Notes: a model not told the origin generated them from the letters alone. Positions 50,717-61,138 are shown, counted from the stretch's first letter. The stretch: 64,000 nt of DNA from Sipunculus nudus (GCA_026874595.1 CM049319.1:16643601-16707600), one strand, 5' to 3'. Translations and numbers: made by a program.

Positions 50717-51039
50717 TTGTGGTGCTCGTGTGCTCGTTGTGAGTGGACGTGTGCTCTTTCTATGGCAAATTATACCTGTATTACCAGCTGAATATTGATG
50801 AAAATTTGCTGAGAGACCCATGAGGGACAGTTTCGAATGATGTGGAAATATAAGGTAAATTTGGCAAAGAATTCTTTGTAAAACTGACAGTAATATTATT
50901 GAATTGTATTATTGGATCCTGTGATTGTCTGCTCAGTGAACCATTCAGTGAAAGCCCTGCGGTTAGGGCACGGATTTGTGTGGCGCGTGTTCAGGTACCC
51001 TGTTCACCGAAGCGCTGAATTCACGATAGCATTGTCAGA
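50717..51039 (+). promoter_or_regulatory. LINE 5' UTR, presumed internal promoter
   Basis: 323 bases between the duplication and the ORF1 start. It begins TTGTGGTGCTCGTGTGCTCG. Full-length LINEs carry their promoter here; I see no specific factor site worth naming. Confidence 0.5.
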
Positions 51040-52357
51040 ATGGAACACGACTCTGTGTTGCCCGTGTTCTTTAAAAATTACACTGTGCTTTCCAATACAA
51101 ACATTAAAAACTCTATGAGACCTTATGAAGTTTGTTCTGCTGCAGCTCAGGTTGTTGGCTCGGACAATATTGATAGTGCACAAAAAATAAAAAATCTGTG
51201 GAGAATATATGTGAAATCAATTGATGCAAGAATAAAACTTTTGACAGAGGGAGTGTCTCTACGGAATAAGTTTGTACAACTTTCCGACACAAACCCTTAT
51301 AGTGCAAGAAATTCAGACAATTTCCCAGCACCCATCAAAGTCACAATTGCAGATGTCCCCCTCTCATTTGACAACCAATCTATTGTTGAACACTTACAGT
51401 CAGAATATAAGTTTGAACTACGTTCTGAAATAAAATATCAATATAAAAGGACAAAAGAAGGACCCCTGAAACATTACAAAAATGGAAACAGATTTGTGAA
51501 ATCGCCATTGGCAAACCCACTACCACGAAATGGACAAATTGGACCATTTCAGTGCAGATTTTTTCAAATTGATTAGTTCAAGGACCTGACCTGTATAGTA
51601 TGTCATAAAGAAAGGTCACAAACCAGGTAGCAAGTACTGTGAGCATTACATACCTGATCAATCAATGGAAATTGTGTCTGGCCATGATGATATTCTCTCC
51701 AACTCCTTCCCTTGTTCTTTGGAAATGTACGGGAAAACTTTTAAAAGCGCTGAACATGCGTTTCAGTATAGATGCGCATATGAATTGGACCAAGATGCGT
51801 TGGCCAATGAAATTGAAAACGCAAAACATGCAGGAGTTGCCAAGAGAATTGGCCAGATCTTGAACTCTGATGAATCTGTGGACAGACATGAAATTGAAAT
51901 TTTGGAAAATATCCTGTTAGAGAAAGCAGAACAGATCCCTGAATTCAAAAAAGCTCTCATGAAATCAGGTATACAGCACCGATCGCCCACACAGTTCAAG
52001 ATAAGCAGTGGGGAACAGGGCTGTCCAAATTTCTCTCCAGAGTCAACAAGGTGGATGCATGACCTGGTAAGAACTTATACGGTGCCACACTTGAGAAAAT
52101 AAGATCCTTTTATAGTGCGGAAAATCATGACAGAGAAAAAAGCAACTAGCAATGTAGCCTCAGTACAAGACCAAGAGTCCAACCAGGTTTTTCAAGGCAT
52201 GGGAACACCGAAACGAAAACTATCTGAACAGTCACCAAATCAGCAAAAACATACAAGTTTAAGAGTTTCACTGAAATCTCGCAGATATGACTTTAGCCCA
52301 CAATCTGAACAAAGAGGGGTCGTCGAAGATCGTGTTTTTGAAGAAAGTGATGGTTAG
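51040..52357 (+). pseudogene. LINE ORF1: RRM, CCHC zinc knuckle, NADAR domain, basic tail (broken)
   Basis: The first frame (51040-51576, 178 codons) has a helical N-terminal region, then an RRM-like segment at about residues 97-155 (APIKVTIADVPLSFDN ... YKNGNRFV), then IGPFQCRFF, the usual lead-in to a zinc knuckle. After TAG 51574-51576 the knuckle CIVCHKE continues. One extra base in the A-run at 51611-51613 moves the frame, and the rest of the knuckle (GHKPGSKYC) is read directly into the NADAR domain. A second shift near 51967, TGA at 52060-52062 and a third shift in A6 at 52136-52141 follow. The tail (to TAG 52355-52357) is Ser/Lys-rich with TPKRKLSEQSP, a possible nuclear signal. LINE ORF1 proteins bind the element RNA. 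The added enzyme domain is atypical for the class. RRM-CCHC assignment is by motif order. Confidence 0.85.
51614..52128 (+). pseudogene. NADAR (YbiA/COG3236-like N-glycosidase) domain within LINE ORF1
   Basis: NADAR signatures appear in order. LSNSFPCSLEMYGKTFKSAEHAFQ (51689-51760) has the SN-F, the G-K-T/W-F and the conserved E-H-x-F-Q, whose Glu is the likely catalytic residue. AKHAGVAKRIGQ (about 51820-51855) is next. Then comes the helix IEILENILLEKAEQIPEFKKALMKSG (51893-51970). After a frame change at about 51967 the family's C-terminal motif IAHTVQDKQWGTGLS is read, and later PGKNLYGATLEKIR, with a TGA exactly where the Trp of the usual WPGKN motif belongs. NADAR proteins cleave N-glycosidic bonds in riboflavin intermediates, and some release ADP-ribose from modified guanine in DNA. 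Finding all motifs in order, joined to the zinc knuckle, leaves little doubt about identity. The activity in a retrotransposon is unknown. Confidence 0.88.
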
Positions 52358-52364
52358 CATATAA

Positions 52365-53222
52365 AAATGTTCATATTACTTTTTACAAGAAACCTATTGC
52401 ACTATAATATCATCGAATATAATTAATAGTTCATGGAAAGGTCAAATATTTCATAGTCATGCATCCTCACCACATAGCAGAGGTGTTGCAATACTATTAT
52501 CAGATAAAATAAATATAAAAATTTTAAATATTCATTGCTGTAAAAATGGTAGAAAAATACTGTTGAATACAGAATACAAAGGTAAAAAATTATGCTTAGT
52601 ATGTGTTTATGCACCGAACAAAGAAGGGGAACGGAAACTTTTCTTTGAGGACTTAGAGAAATGGTTAATGGAAAATAGTGATTCTTTAAGGTGTATCATT
52701 ATGGGAGGTGATTTTAATTGCTGTCTGCAAGATGATGATAGAAGCACGATGTCACATATGGCAGACCAAAGTAGAATACTATTGAAAAATATGTTAAATA
52801 CTTTAAAGCTTACTGATATATGGAGTTGTTATGGCAGATTAAATAACCGATTTACATGGTCAGAAAGGAATGTAAGCAGTAGACTTGACTATTTCTTTAT
52901 CTCTAAATCTGAATTCTGGAACCGCTTAAATTATGACTGTAAATACGTACTGTCAGAGCAAAAAGAACATCGGCTGTCAGATCACAAAGCTATAAAGTTA
53001 TGTCTGGATTTTAAAGTAAGCATTAGAGGGTCGGGATATTGGAAACTAAACGTCAGCCTATTAAATGATCCAATTTATATTGGGCTGATGAAAGACTGTA
53101 TTGCCTCTAGTTACGCCCGTTATAAACACAATTCTGCGAGGCTAGCTTGGGAAATGATAAAAATTAACATAAAAGAAGCAAGTATTAACTACTCTAAATC
53201 GAAAAGAAAAGAAAAAAAATAG
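52365..53222 (+). pseudogene. APE-type endonuclease domain of ORF2, N-terminus missing
   Basis: One open frame from 52365. FLQETYC (52380-52400) has the catalytic Glu. HSRGVAILL follows, then VCVYAPN, IIMGGDFNC (52698-52724) with the catalytic Asp/Asn, SSRLDYFFIS (52878-52907), and LSDHKAIKL (52974-53000) with the Asp-His pair. These are the apurinic/apyrimidinic-like nuclease motifs that nick target DNA in L1-type LINEs. The domain is otherwise continuous; the missing N-terminal strand would disable it. The frame closes at TAG 53220-53222 because of an A-run frame change. Confidence 0.9.
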
Positions 53223-53427
53223 TAGATTAGCTATGATAGACAAAAGGATTAAACAAATTTCACAGCTTATTAGTTTAAATTCAATAGCTAAGGATATAGA
53301 AAGATTAAAAGAAGAAAAGCATTTACTTGAAATAGAAAAAAAAAATGAAATATTTTATAATATAACAAAAGGTGCTCAAATACGTAGTAGAGCTAATAGG
53401 ATTGAACTTTTTCAAGCTGGAGAATAA
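53223..53427 (+). pseudogene. ORF2 linker between endonuclease and reverse transcriptase
   Basis: This frame reads a Lys/Glu/Ile-rich helical segment (MIDKRIKQISQLISLN..., 53233 on) ending KGAQIRSRANRIE. That is the usual lead-in to the LINE fingers region (RSRxxWIEEGE). The frame shifts there into the RT frame at FFKLENKNQSDN, with about five to eight residues absent at the join. Confidence 0.8.
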
Positions 53428-55534
53428 AAACCAGTCAGATAACACTATTTATAAAATCAGAGAAAACAATAATATAATAGAAGATGATGAAGGAATACTA
53501 AATCATATAAATAATTATTACAAAAACTTATATACATCACACAATCCATGTGTGAAAGGGATACAGAAATACTTAAATAATATAAAATCTTTAAATGTTT
53601 TAAGTGATGAAGATAAAGATATATGTGATGCAGAAATGACAATGGATGAAATTAAAATTGCTGTAACTCAAATGAAGAAAAACAAGTCACCAGGATTAGA
53701 TGGCATCCCTATTGAATTCTACGTGACTTTTTGGGATGACCTAAAAGAGTTTTTATATAATGCTTTTATAGAATCGTATCGTCACAATAAATTATGTACT
53801 ACAATGCGTACAGCTGTAATAGCAATATTATTTAAGAAAGGAGACAAATATAATTTAAATAATTATAGACCTATAAGCCTCTGTAACACTGATTATAAAA
53901 TATTAGCACAAGTATTAGCAAATAGATTGCAAAATATTTTACCAAAAATAATTGACACAGATCAGACCGGATATATTAAAGGTAGATACATCGGAAATAA
54001 TTTACGCCTAATCACGGACATATTTGAATTTGCTAAGAAATATGATAAAGAAGGGGGGTTAATTTTTCTCGATTTTACAAAGGCTTTTGATAGCTTAGAA
54101 TGGAATTTTATGTTTGAAACTTTTAAAAAATTTAATTTTGGTCAGAACTTTATCAACTGGATTAAAACTATTTACAATAACCCACTTTTTACTACAAAAA
54201 ATAACGGATGGTTATCTTTCAAAAGTGTTATGAAAAGAGGTATACGACAGGGCTGTCCAGTATCTGCATTACTTTTTATTATTTCAGTTGAAATATTGGC
54301 ACAAAAAATACGAACAAATGATAATATTAACGGCTTTATTTTTGGCAGTAAAGAAATAAAACTTAGCCAATATGCAGATGATACTACTTTGACTCTGAGA
54401 AATGATAAATCAGTTTCAACTGCCTTGAAGGAAATTTATGAATTTGGAAACCTAGCTGGTTTAAAACTAAATATGGAAAAAACTACCGCTTTAGATCTGG
54501 GAAATAATAAGAGGCATAAAGATCCAATAGGAGTAAAATGGACAAAACAGCCAGTGAAATGCTTAGGAATTCGGTTTGGATATTATGAGAAATGTATAGA
54601 AAAACTAAACTGGGAAGATAAAATTGATAAAATAGAGAACAACATAAAAATTTGGAAGTTGAGGAATCTAAGTTTAATGGGAACAATATTAATTGTTAAG
54701 ACAATACTTTTATCCAAAATAGCATTACAAGCTTCGGTACTACCAATTCCGGACGGATTCAAAAAAAGAATAAACAAAGTAATTAATAACTATATTTGGA
54801 ATAAAACAGAAAAAATTAAAAGGTCAGTTTTAATAAGAGATATAGAGGAAGGCGGTCTTAAAATGATCGATATCAATAGTTGGTTACTTTCATTAAAAGC
54901 CGCATGGGTACCAAGAATACTTTATGAAGAAAATAAATGGAAACATATCTTTAAATATTATTTACACAACTGTGGGCTCCATAGAGACTGGGTATTTAAC
55001 ACAAACTGTGTATCAATAAAGCAGTTTTGCATATTGAAACATATACCCAAATTTTATAGAGAAGTGATATTAGCTCTTAATAAATGTAAGGTTAAAAGAG
55101 AGATTACTTCACCAGAAGATATTTTAAAACAACCATTATGGGGTAACACTGAATTTATGATCAATAATAAATGCTTATATTTAAAAGCCTGGGTTGAAGA
55201 AAATATAATTTATATTCGAGATGTTCTGAACAATGACGGCACTTTTATATCAGTCAGCAACCTTTTAAAGAAATTAAAAATAAAACACAATTGGATATCG
55301 GAATATATACAGGTTAAAAATGCCGTTAAAAAGACTCTTTCTCTATTTCCAAAAGAACAATTCATAAAGAAATCGGTTTATCTAGAACACACATACACGC
55401 TTGGTAAACATAAAATTAATATATATAAGAAAAAATCAAAATTCTTTTACAATGAATTAGTAAGAAGAATTATGTTTTCTCCCAAACATCAAATTATTTT
55501 GCAGGAAAAATTTAAAAAAGAATTAATAAGTTAG
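53372..55534 (+). pseudogene. Reverse transcriptase domain of LINE ORF2
   Basis: 720 codons open. MKKNKSPGLDGIPIEFY is at about residues 101-117 and NNYRPISLCN at 163-172. LIFLDFTKAFDSLEWN is at 230-245, with catalytic Asp 234. MKRGIRQGCPVSALLF is at 288-302, and LSQYADDTTL at 331-340, with the catalytic YADD at 334-337. Thumb motifs such as KCLGIRFG follow. All metal-binding aspartates are present. The start drawn at 53372 is arbitrary: in the parent this was internal to ORF2. The end TAG 55532-55534 is an in-frame nonsense change, since homologous sequence continues directly after it. Confidence 0.95.
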
Positions 55535-56053
55535 ACAAAAGTCTATCAGTGTAAAATTAAAAGCATGCCAACGAAAAAACTATCAGAATTTAATTTCAAA
55601 TTATTACATGGCATTATTCCAACAGGTACCAAAGTGTCCAAATGGAACTCAAATATTTCCCATCTTTGTAAATTTTGTAATGTAAATGAAAATGCAGAAC
55701 ATATGCTGTATGAATGTAAATTATTGAGGGGGATATGGGAAAATATTATGAAAATACTTCATATCCAGATAAACTGGGAAACGCTCGTAATTGGTCATAA
55801 ATACGCACAGGATGGTAATTTTGTAAAAATGAACAATTTCATAATACCAGTAACTACGTGTGCCATTTTTAAGTACAATATGCATTGTAAATATAATGAA
55901 ATTAGCCTATCAGAGAGTAAAATACGACAATATGTATCGCAAGATATTATGAAACATGTATATATGCAGAAATATTTAAAATATCCTTACTTGAATCAAA
56001 TTTTCATTGATAGATTTATAAAAATTAAAGTTAGTATTTTATCTGTATGTTAA
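55535..56053 (+). pseudogene. C-terminal zinc-finger segment of LINE ORF2
   Basis: In the same frame as the RT and continuing it after TAG 55532-55534. KLSEFNFKLLHGIIPT, then LCKFCNVNENAEHMLYEC (55667-55720) gives C-x2-C-x8-H-x4-C, the RT-associated zinc-binding segment that follows many LINE RT domains and may bind RNA or target DNA. It ends at TAA 56051-56053. Confidence 0.85.
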
Positions 56054-56197
56054 TATTGTATGTTTATTTATTTTTCATTTTATTCTTAAATGTTATTGTG
56101 CTGACAGATAAAAAGTAATAAGTATTTTGAATGTATTCATTCCATCCCCTCTATCTGTCGGAGTGGATATGGCTTTGTCAAAGGCAGAGTATAATGC
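56054..56197 (+). other. LINE 3' UTR
   Basis: About 145 bases between the ORF2 stop and the poly(A) signal, AT-rich with CCATCCCCTCTATCTGTCGG near 56142. No structure assigned. Confidence 0.7.
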
Positions 56198-56203
56198 AAT
56201 AAA
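56198..56203 (+). terminator. LINE polyadenylation signal AATAAA
   Basis: AATAAA lies 7 bases before a run of 27 A (56211-56237). The last four A residues may belong to the target duplication. Confidence 0.9.
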
Positions 56204-56233
56204 GGTCATTAAAAAAAAAAAAAAAAAAAAAAA

Positions 56234-56248
56234 AAAACAGTTGCTTTT
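56234..56248 (+). repeat. Right target-site duplication of the LINE
   Basis: AAAACAGTTGCTTTT immediately after the poly(A), identical to 50702-50716. Confidence 0.9.
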
Positions 56249-57417
56249 GGAATTGCATGGAATTAAAGATGTTCATACTTCATGAATATACCTTTCCAAC
56301 ACCATGCGCACTGCGTGTGTTTAACTGACAGATCGTCCACTGCTATTGCCATCAGAAACAGCACTGTGATTGTCACCAGACACAGTCAAATTCAACCTGC
56401 GATAGGAAAATCTTGTAAAATATCATTTTTAAAGATATGGCATTTTAAAACCAAAATTATATGAGATAAAACTGAACGTAATATCCCACACTTCGCAGAA
56501 CCGGACTCACGAGAGTGCGCCACTGCTAGTCAATTATTAACGGGCTTTGGAATTCAAACCCCTCAATGCACAAAGAGTTCTAGATACACCTGCGGATTAG
56601 ATTTAAATGTAATGAAGAGGATAATGCAGTCCGTGCAAAGAATTGTTTCAAGGCAAATTAGAGAAAATGAGTGTTTTTGTGGTAAGGACTTCATGTTATA
56701 CATGTATTTTGTAAGCACACTGTTATGGAACCTAATAACAACAGATCACGTAATCGTTACGAGCACAAACGGAGATAAAAAAATCAAGAACAATACACAC
56801 GCACATGGACAGACCTGAAACACCTAGAACAAAAATGAACGCTGTGTCGCTACGCTTCAGACCCAACACGTGAGCCAGCGCCGAACAAGCGAGGTTCCCA
56901 TAGTAACGAACTATGCCTGCACTACACGAATCAGAATGTCAACAGAGACACGTAACACTCCTGCGAACAATAAAACAAATATCTATAACAATACGCATGT
57001 GAAATTTAAACAGAATGTGTTTCCTTGAAATGCAACATATTCTGATTTAAAAGTCTGACAGTTCAGATAAGTAGTCCTGCAAGGCCATCTGACAGTCCCT
57101 ACCAGGAAGAGGTTAGTTATGAGTAGAAACGTTCTCTGACGGAAGGGTGAAGGTACCTTACCCGAACATCTAGTGTCAGTCGCTGACAACAGGTGTCGTT
57201 GTGTTAGTGATTGGAGTTCGATTTACTGGGTCGGTGTCTGTTTAAACCATTGTTTATCTACAGCTATAAATCACGGCCTTTTGTATTTCAAATATGCTGT
57301 GATCTTGTCCGGTAGACCCATCAGCCTGGGAAAAACACCTGTTTATGACCAACTGAGCTGTCAGGATGAGGTGAATACATAACACTGGCCCTGGTAAGTT
57401 ATGTATTCAGAAACGGC
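56249..57417. other. Unassigned intergenic DNA
   Basis: No gene or repeat recognised. Confidence 0.35.
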
Positions 57418-57620
57418 TTCTTTGGTCTATGGGGAGATTACATGATTCTTAGCCGGAGAAAGTGGGTTCGAAACTCAGCCGAGGCAGTGAGATTTTTTCA
57501 CGGTCTTCCCCACCTAGGATGAGCGCTCGACCTGCAGGTTGAACTGGAAGACCGAGCCCCTAGGCCGTATTTGACTCACGAACGAGTCCGCCTTTAGGGG
57601 GTTCCTCTTTGGTATGACCG
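57418..57620 (+). repeat. Possible tRNA-derived SINE fragment
   Basis: GTGGGTTCGAAACTC at about 57467-57481 matches a Pol III B box (GGTTCGAAACTC). The A box upstream is not convincing, and no cloverleaf forms. Following GC-balanced sequence to about 57600 could be a SINE body. No second copy in the window defines ends. Confidence 0.25.
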
Positions 57621-59125
57621 AATATGTTGAAAATTACACACCTTAGGCCCGCAGGTGCCAGGCCTGCATTGTTGAAACCGTGCTGGATATAAAATGAAAG
57701 GAAGCGTGCTACACAGCACAAAATCACAAAATGGTCTTCTAGATATATACACCATTAGCCAAATACGTATATAGCCAGTGAGGCAATGTGTATGGTCACT
57801 ATAAGAGCATATATAAAATGATTTGTATATTGTTTGAGGTGCAATGATACATATTCTAAATATCAATGTAATATAATTACAAATCATTTTCTCAGTCGTA
57901 ACTTGTTTGAATTGTTTGTTGAACCTTTTTTAATCTGGCATTATGAACTTGATTTATATATTTGCTTATGTATACGTTATAACTTTGAAAGTTCGGAACC
58001 CATCAGAAGTCCCTCAGAGTGAAAATATTTATACCCCCTTATGTTCAGGGGTATCTGCCTTGATCCCCCATAGGCCCCACCTCCGGGGCGCATAATTTAT
58101 GTTTTCAATATGGCGTCTGTGATATGGCGTCTGTTCTCGGCTCTGCCGTATTTCTCCTGTGGGTTATTTGTCAGTGGTACCCGACTTTATTTCCTTGTGC
58201 ATATTTGCTGTGGAGATTAGTCTCTCCTAGCTTAGAGTCATCTAGACGTCATAAATCACTATAAATCTTTATAGATTTTACTTATAAATCATCTAAGCAT
58301 TATTCTCCCTGACACATGGCCTCTCTCTTTACTTTTACGGTATTACCCGGACAATATACGGTGTGATGTGATAGAACTATATTAGACGAGTATGCGCACT
58401 GCACGTAATGATAGTCTGCAGCGTCCGGGTCCAATGGAGCTCAAAAATCTTGAAATAAAGCCCAATGCAAGCCAGAGGCTGCATTAAAGATTTTGCCATT
58501 AAAGACAAGGTAGAATTGCTTATTTATATCATTTCGATTATTAGAAAATATTATCTTTCTTGTATTTTTTTTCCGGTCCGACCACGCAGTACCTGTCTTC
58601 GCCGACAGGTGGGCTAGTGAGATGGGAAGTGAAAGGGCTATAACGTTGCGCATGCGCAATTGTTTTTGCATGTTTTTCATCATGTGTTGCAAATTATCTG
58701 TCTGTAAACAGGGCCAAACGTGCAACTTGCCTCATTCGAGGATTATTATACGGCATTTAATGTTTTTCCATTAAGCCCTTGATGTATATAACAGCAACAT
58801 ATGAAATAGGTTATATCAGCCACCGATGTGTTCGTGTTTTATATCATTACTTGTGGATAATAGATATTTGCTTTGTCTGATGCTTTTTGCACCGAAGGCT
58901 TAGAGGCTTTAAACACAGCTATAACCAGGTATAGTAAAAATGCTGTTATTTGTTTCAAGGAGTGGTAGTTAGCCCAAACTGGAATAAAATCCTTCACACA
59001 GCATCTCATGAACACAGATGATCTAACAAAACAAAGACTCCTAATCACAGACAGACATGGGTGGAAATCGAAAATTCCATTTTCATCAAGTTTTTTACGC
59101 GCACAACAACACCGTCACTACCACC
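57621..59125. other. Unassigned intergenic DNA
   Basis: No gene recognised. GGCGTCTGTGATATGGCGTCTGT at about 58112 is a small doublet. Confidence 0.35.
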
Positions 59126-59138
59126 AATAATAAAAGTA

Positions 59139-59174
<36 letters not shown>

Positions 59175-59236
59175 GTAATAATAATAATAATAATAATAAT
59201 ATTAAGAGTAATTATAATAATAATAGTAATGATTAT

Positions 59237-59287
<51 letters not shown>

Positions 59288-59323
59288 AAGAGTAATAATA
59301 ATAGTAATAATCATAATAAGTGA

Positions 59324-59375
<52 letters not shown>

Positions 59376-59423
59376 GTAATAATATTAAAAGGAGTAATAA
59401 TAATGATAAAAATAATAATAATA
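59126..59423 (+). repeat. (TAA)n microsatellite, copy A
   Basis: About 300 bases of imperfect TAA/AAT with AAAAGT and ATTAAGAGT interruptions. Poly-Ile and poly-Asn open frames are artefacts. Partner is 60146-60410. Confidence 0.95.
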
Positions 59424-60148
59424 TTAAGAAGAGGAAGAAGAAGAATCACCATTAAAAAATGAGTAGACATTTTCGACCATCTTATTAGAATATTTATTTA
59501 CGGCCCGAATATGTGCAGCAACACCGCATACTTTCGCTACCTAATACGGAACGACACACTTGACGTAAAAAGGACTATGATAAATTATATTAGCGGGTAT
59601 ACATAGAGCAGAATATAACGGGACGTTTAGACATGTACTCTTGTTGGCTTAAACATATCACAGTAGCAGAGAACCGGAGGTTATCGGTTTGATTACCAAA
59701 GGAAATGGAAGATCAGGTCTTATAAAGTCAAATTAAGAGGAAATCTTGGTGAAAGTCTTGGTCGACGTATCTCGATTTCTCTGTGTATCATGTGATACGA
59801 ATTAACAGATAGTGACAAGTTTCATTGATTCAGAAACCCTAAAGTAAAAGTTGGGTTATAATTATGGTTATATAATATAATTGGTTTTGTGATATACCAT
59901 AGCGTATAAGGTTACGACTGAATGTATCAACGGTTGGCACCTCAGGTGATTGATACATCGGCAGGTGGTCGGCATCACAGCATGTGGTCAATACCTAGGC
60001 AGGTCTTCGGCACATAAGCAGGTGGACCATACCTCGGCAGGTGGACTACATCTCAGCAGGGGGTCTGCACCTCAACAGGTGGAAAATAATTCGGCAGGGG
60101 GACGGCGGGAATGGATTGGCTTCGTGTCAAGAAGGGCTAAGTGGCTTT
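59424..60148 (+). repeat. Tandem duplication, copy A
   Basis: 725 bases nearly identical to 60411-61138. By eye about ten differences, such as GCAACACCGCA versus GCAACACAGCA and one extra T in ACCCTTAAAG. Together with the preceding (TAA)n the unit is about 1 kb, present twice head to tail. Contains the minisatellite at 59959-60109. Confidence 0.95.
59959..60109 (+). repeat. 19-bp minisatellite, eight units (copy A)
   Basis: Consecutive 19-mers of the form CGGCAGGTGGNCNNCANCT run from 59959, with the last unit 18 bases. The open frame across it (VVGITACGQ..., HTSAGGLHLS...) is only the repeat in translation. Confidence 0.85.
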
Positions 60149-60215
60149 AATAATAATAATAAAAGTAATAATAATAATAATAATAATAATAATATTAAGA
60201 GTAATTATAATAATA

Positions 60216-60254
<39 letters not shown>

Positions 60255-60319
60255 GTAATTATAATAATAATAATAATAATAATGATAAGAGTTATAATCA
60301 TAATAAGTGAAATAATTAA

Positions 60320-60371
<52 letters not shown>

Positions 60372-60410
60372 TTAAAAGGAGTAATAATAATGATAAAAAA
60401 AATAATAATA
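60146..60410 (+). repeat. (TAA)n microsatellite, copy B
   Basis: Same interruptions as copy A, slightly shorter. It separates the two unique parts of the duplication. Confidence 0.95.
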
Positions 60411-61138
60411 TTAAGAAGAGGAAGAAGAAGAAGAATCACCATTAAAAAATGAGTAGACATTTTCGACCATCTTATTAGAATATTTATTTACGGCCCGAAT
60501 ATGTGCAGCAACACAGCATACTTTCGCTACCTAATACGGAACGACACACTTGACGTAAAAAGGACTAAGTTAAATTATATTAGCGGGTATACATAGAGCA
60601 GAATATAACGGGACGTTTAGACATGTACTCTTGTTGGCTTAAACATATCACAGTAGCAGAGAGCCGGAGGTTATCGGTTTGATTACCTAAGGAAATGGAA
60701 GATCAGGTCTTATAAAGTCAAATTAAGAGGAAATCTTGGTGAAAGTCTTGGTCGACGTATCTCGATTTCTCTGTGTATCATGTGATACGAATTAACAGAT
60801 AGTGACAAGTTTCATTGATTCAGAAACCCTTAAAGTAAAAGTTGGGTTATAATTATGGTTATATAATATAATTGGTTTTGTGATATACCATAGCGTATAA
60901 GGTTACGACTGAATGTATCAACGGTTGGCACCTCAGGTAATTGATACATCGGCAGGTGGTCGGCACCACAGCATGTGGTCAATACCTAGGCAGGTCTTCG
61001 GCACATAACCAGGTGGACCATACCTCGGCAGGTGGACTACAGCTCAGCAGGGGGTCTGCACCTCAACAGGTGGAAAATAATTCGGCAGGGGGACGGCGGG
61101 AATGGATTGGCTTCGTGTCAAGTAGGGCTAAGTGGCTT
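60411..61138 (+). repeat. Tandem duplication, copy B
   Basis: Second copy of 59424-60148. The homology ends after GGGCTAAGTGGCTTT, where copy A instead runs into the next (TAA)n. That places the junction in the microsatellite. Confidence 0.95.
60950..61100 (+). repeat. 19-bp minisatellite, eight units (copy B)
   Basis: Same eight units as 59959-60109 with a few substitutions, so the array formed before the 1-kb duplication. Confidence 0.85.

Larger units (their letters stand above)
52365..56053 (+). pseudogene. LINE ORF2: APE endonuclease, reverse transcriptase, C-terminal zinc finger (broken)
   Basis: ORF2 supplies target nicking and reverse transcription. It spans three frames here. The endonuclease part (52365-53222) shifts at A8 (53212-53219) into a linker frame (53233-53427). 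That shifts near 53405-53415, with a few residues missing, into the RT frame (53372-55534). TAG at 55532-55534 interrupts the same frame before the C-terminal part (55535-56053). Only about 30 bases separate the ORF1 stop from the endonuclease LQET motif. The first ~35 residues of the endonuclease, including the usual N-x-N-G-type strand, are therefore missing, and the frame just upstream has TAA at 52362-52364. Confidence 0.9.
50717..56233 (+). mobile_element. Full-length LINE retrotransposon with a NADAR domain in ORF1
   Basis: A 5.5-kb non-LTR retrotransposon bounded by a 15-bp target-site duplication and ending in poly(A), as expected for target-primed reverse transcription. Order: 5' UTR (50717-51039), ORF1 with RRM-like region, CCHC knuckle, NADAR domain and basic tail (51040-52357), ORF2 with APE endonuclease, reverse transcriptase and C-terminal zinc finger (52365-56053), and 3' UTR. 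The RRM plus CCHC ORF1, APE endonuclease and poly(A) tail point to the L1/Tx1 group; the clade is my judgement, not a tree. Both ORFs carry stops and frame changes, so this copy is dead as written. The intact duplication and clean tail say insertion was fairly recent. Confidence 0.93.

Noticed and set aside
50912-51118. Small upstream frame overlapping the LINE ORF1 start
   Set aside because: Lies in the 5' UTR in another frame, with no similarity to LINE proteins.
59057-60460. Poly-Ile, poly-Asn and similar open frames
   Set aside because: Produced by (TAA)n repeats in all frames.
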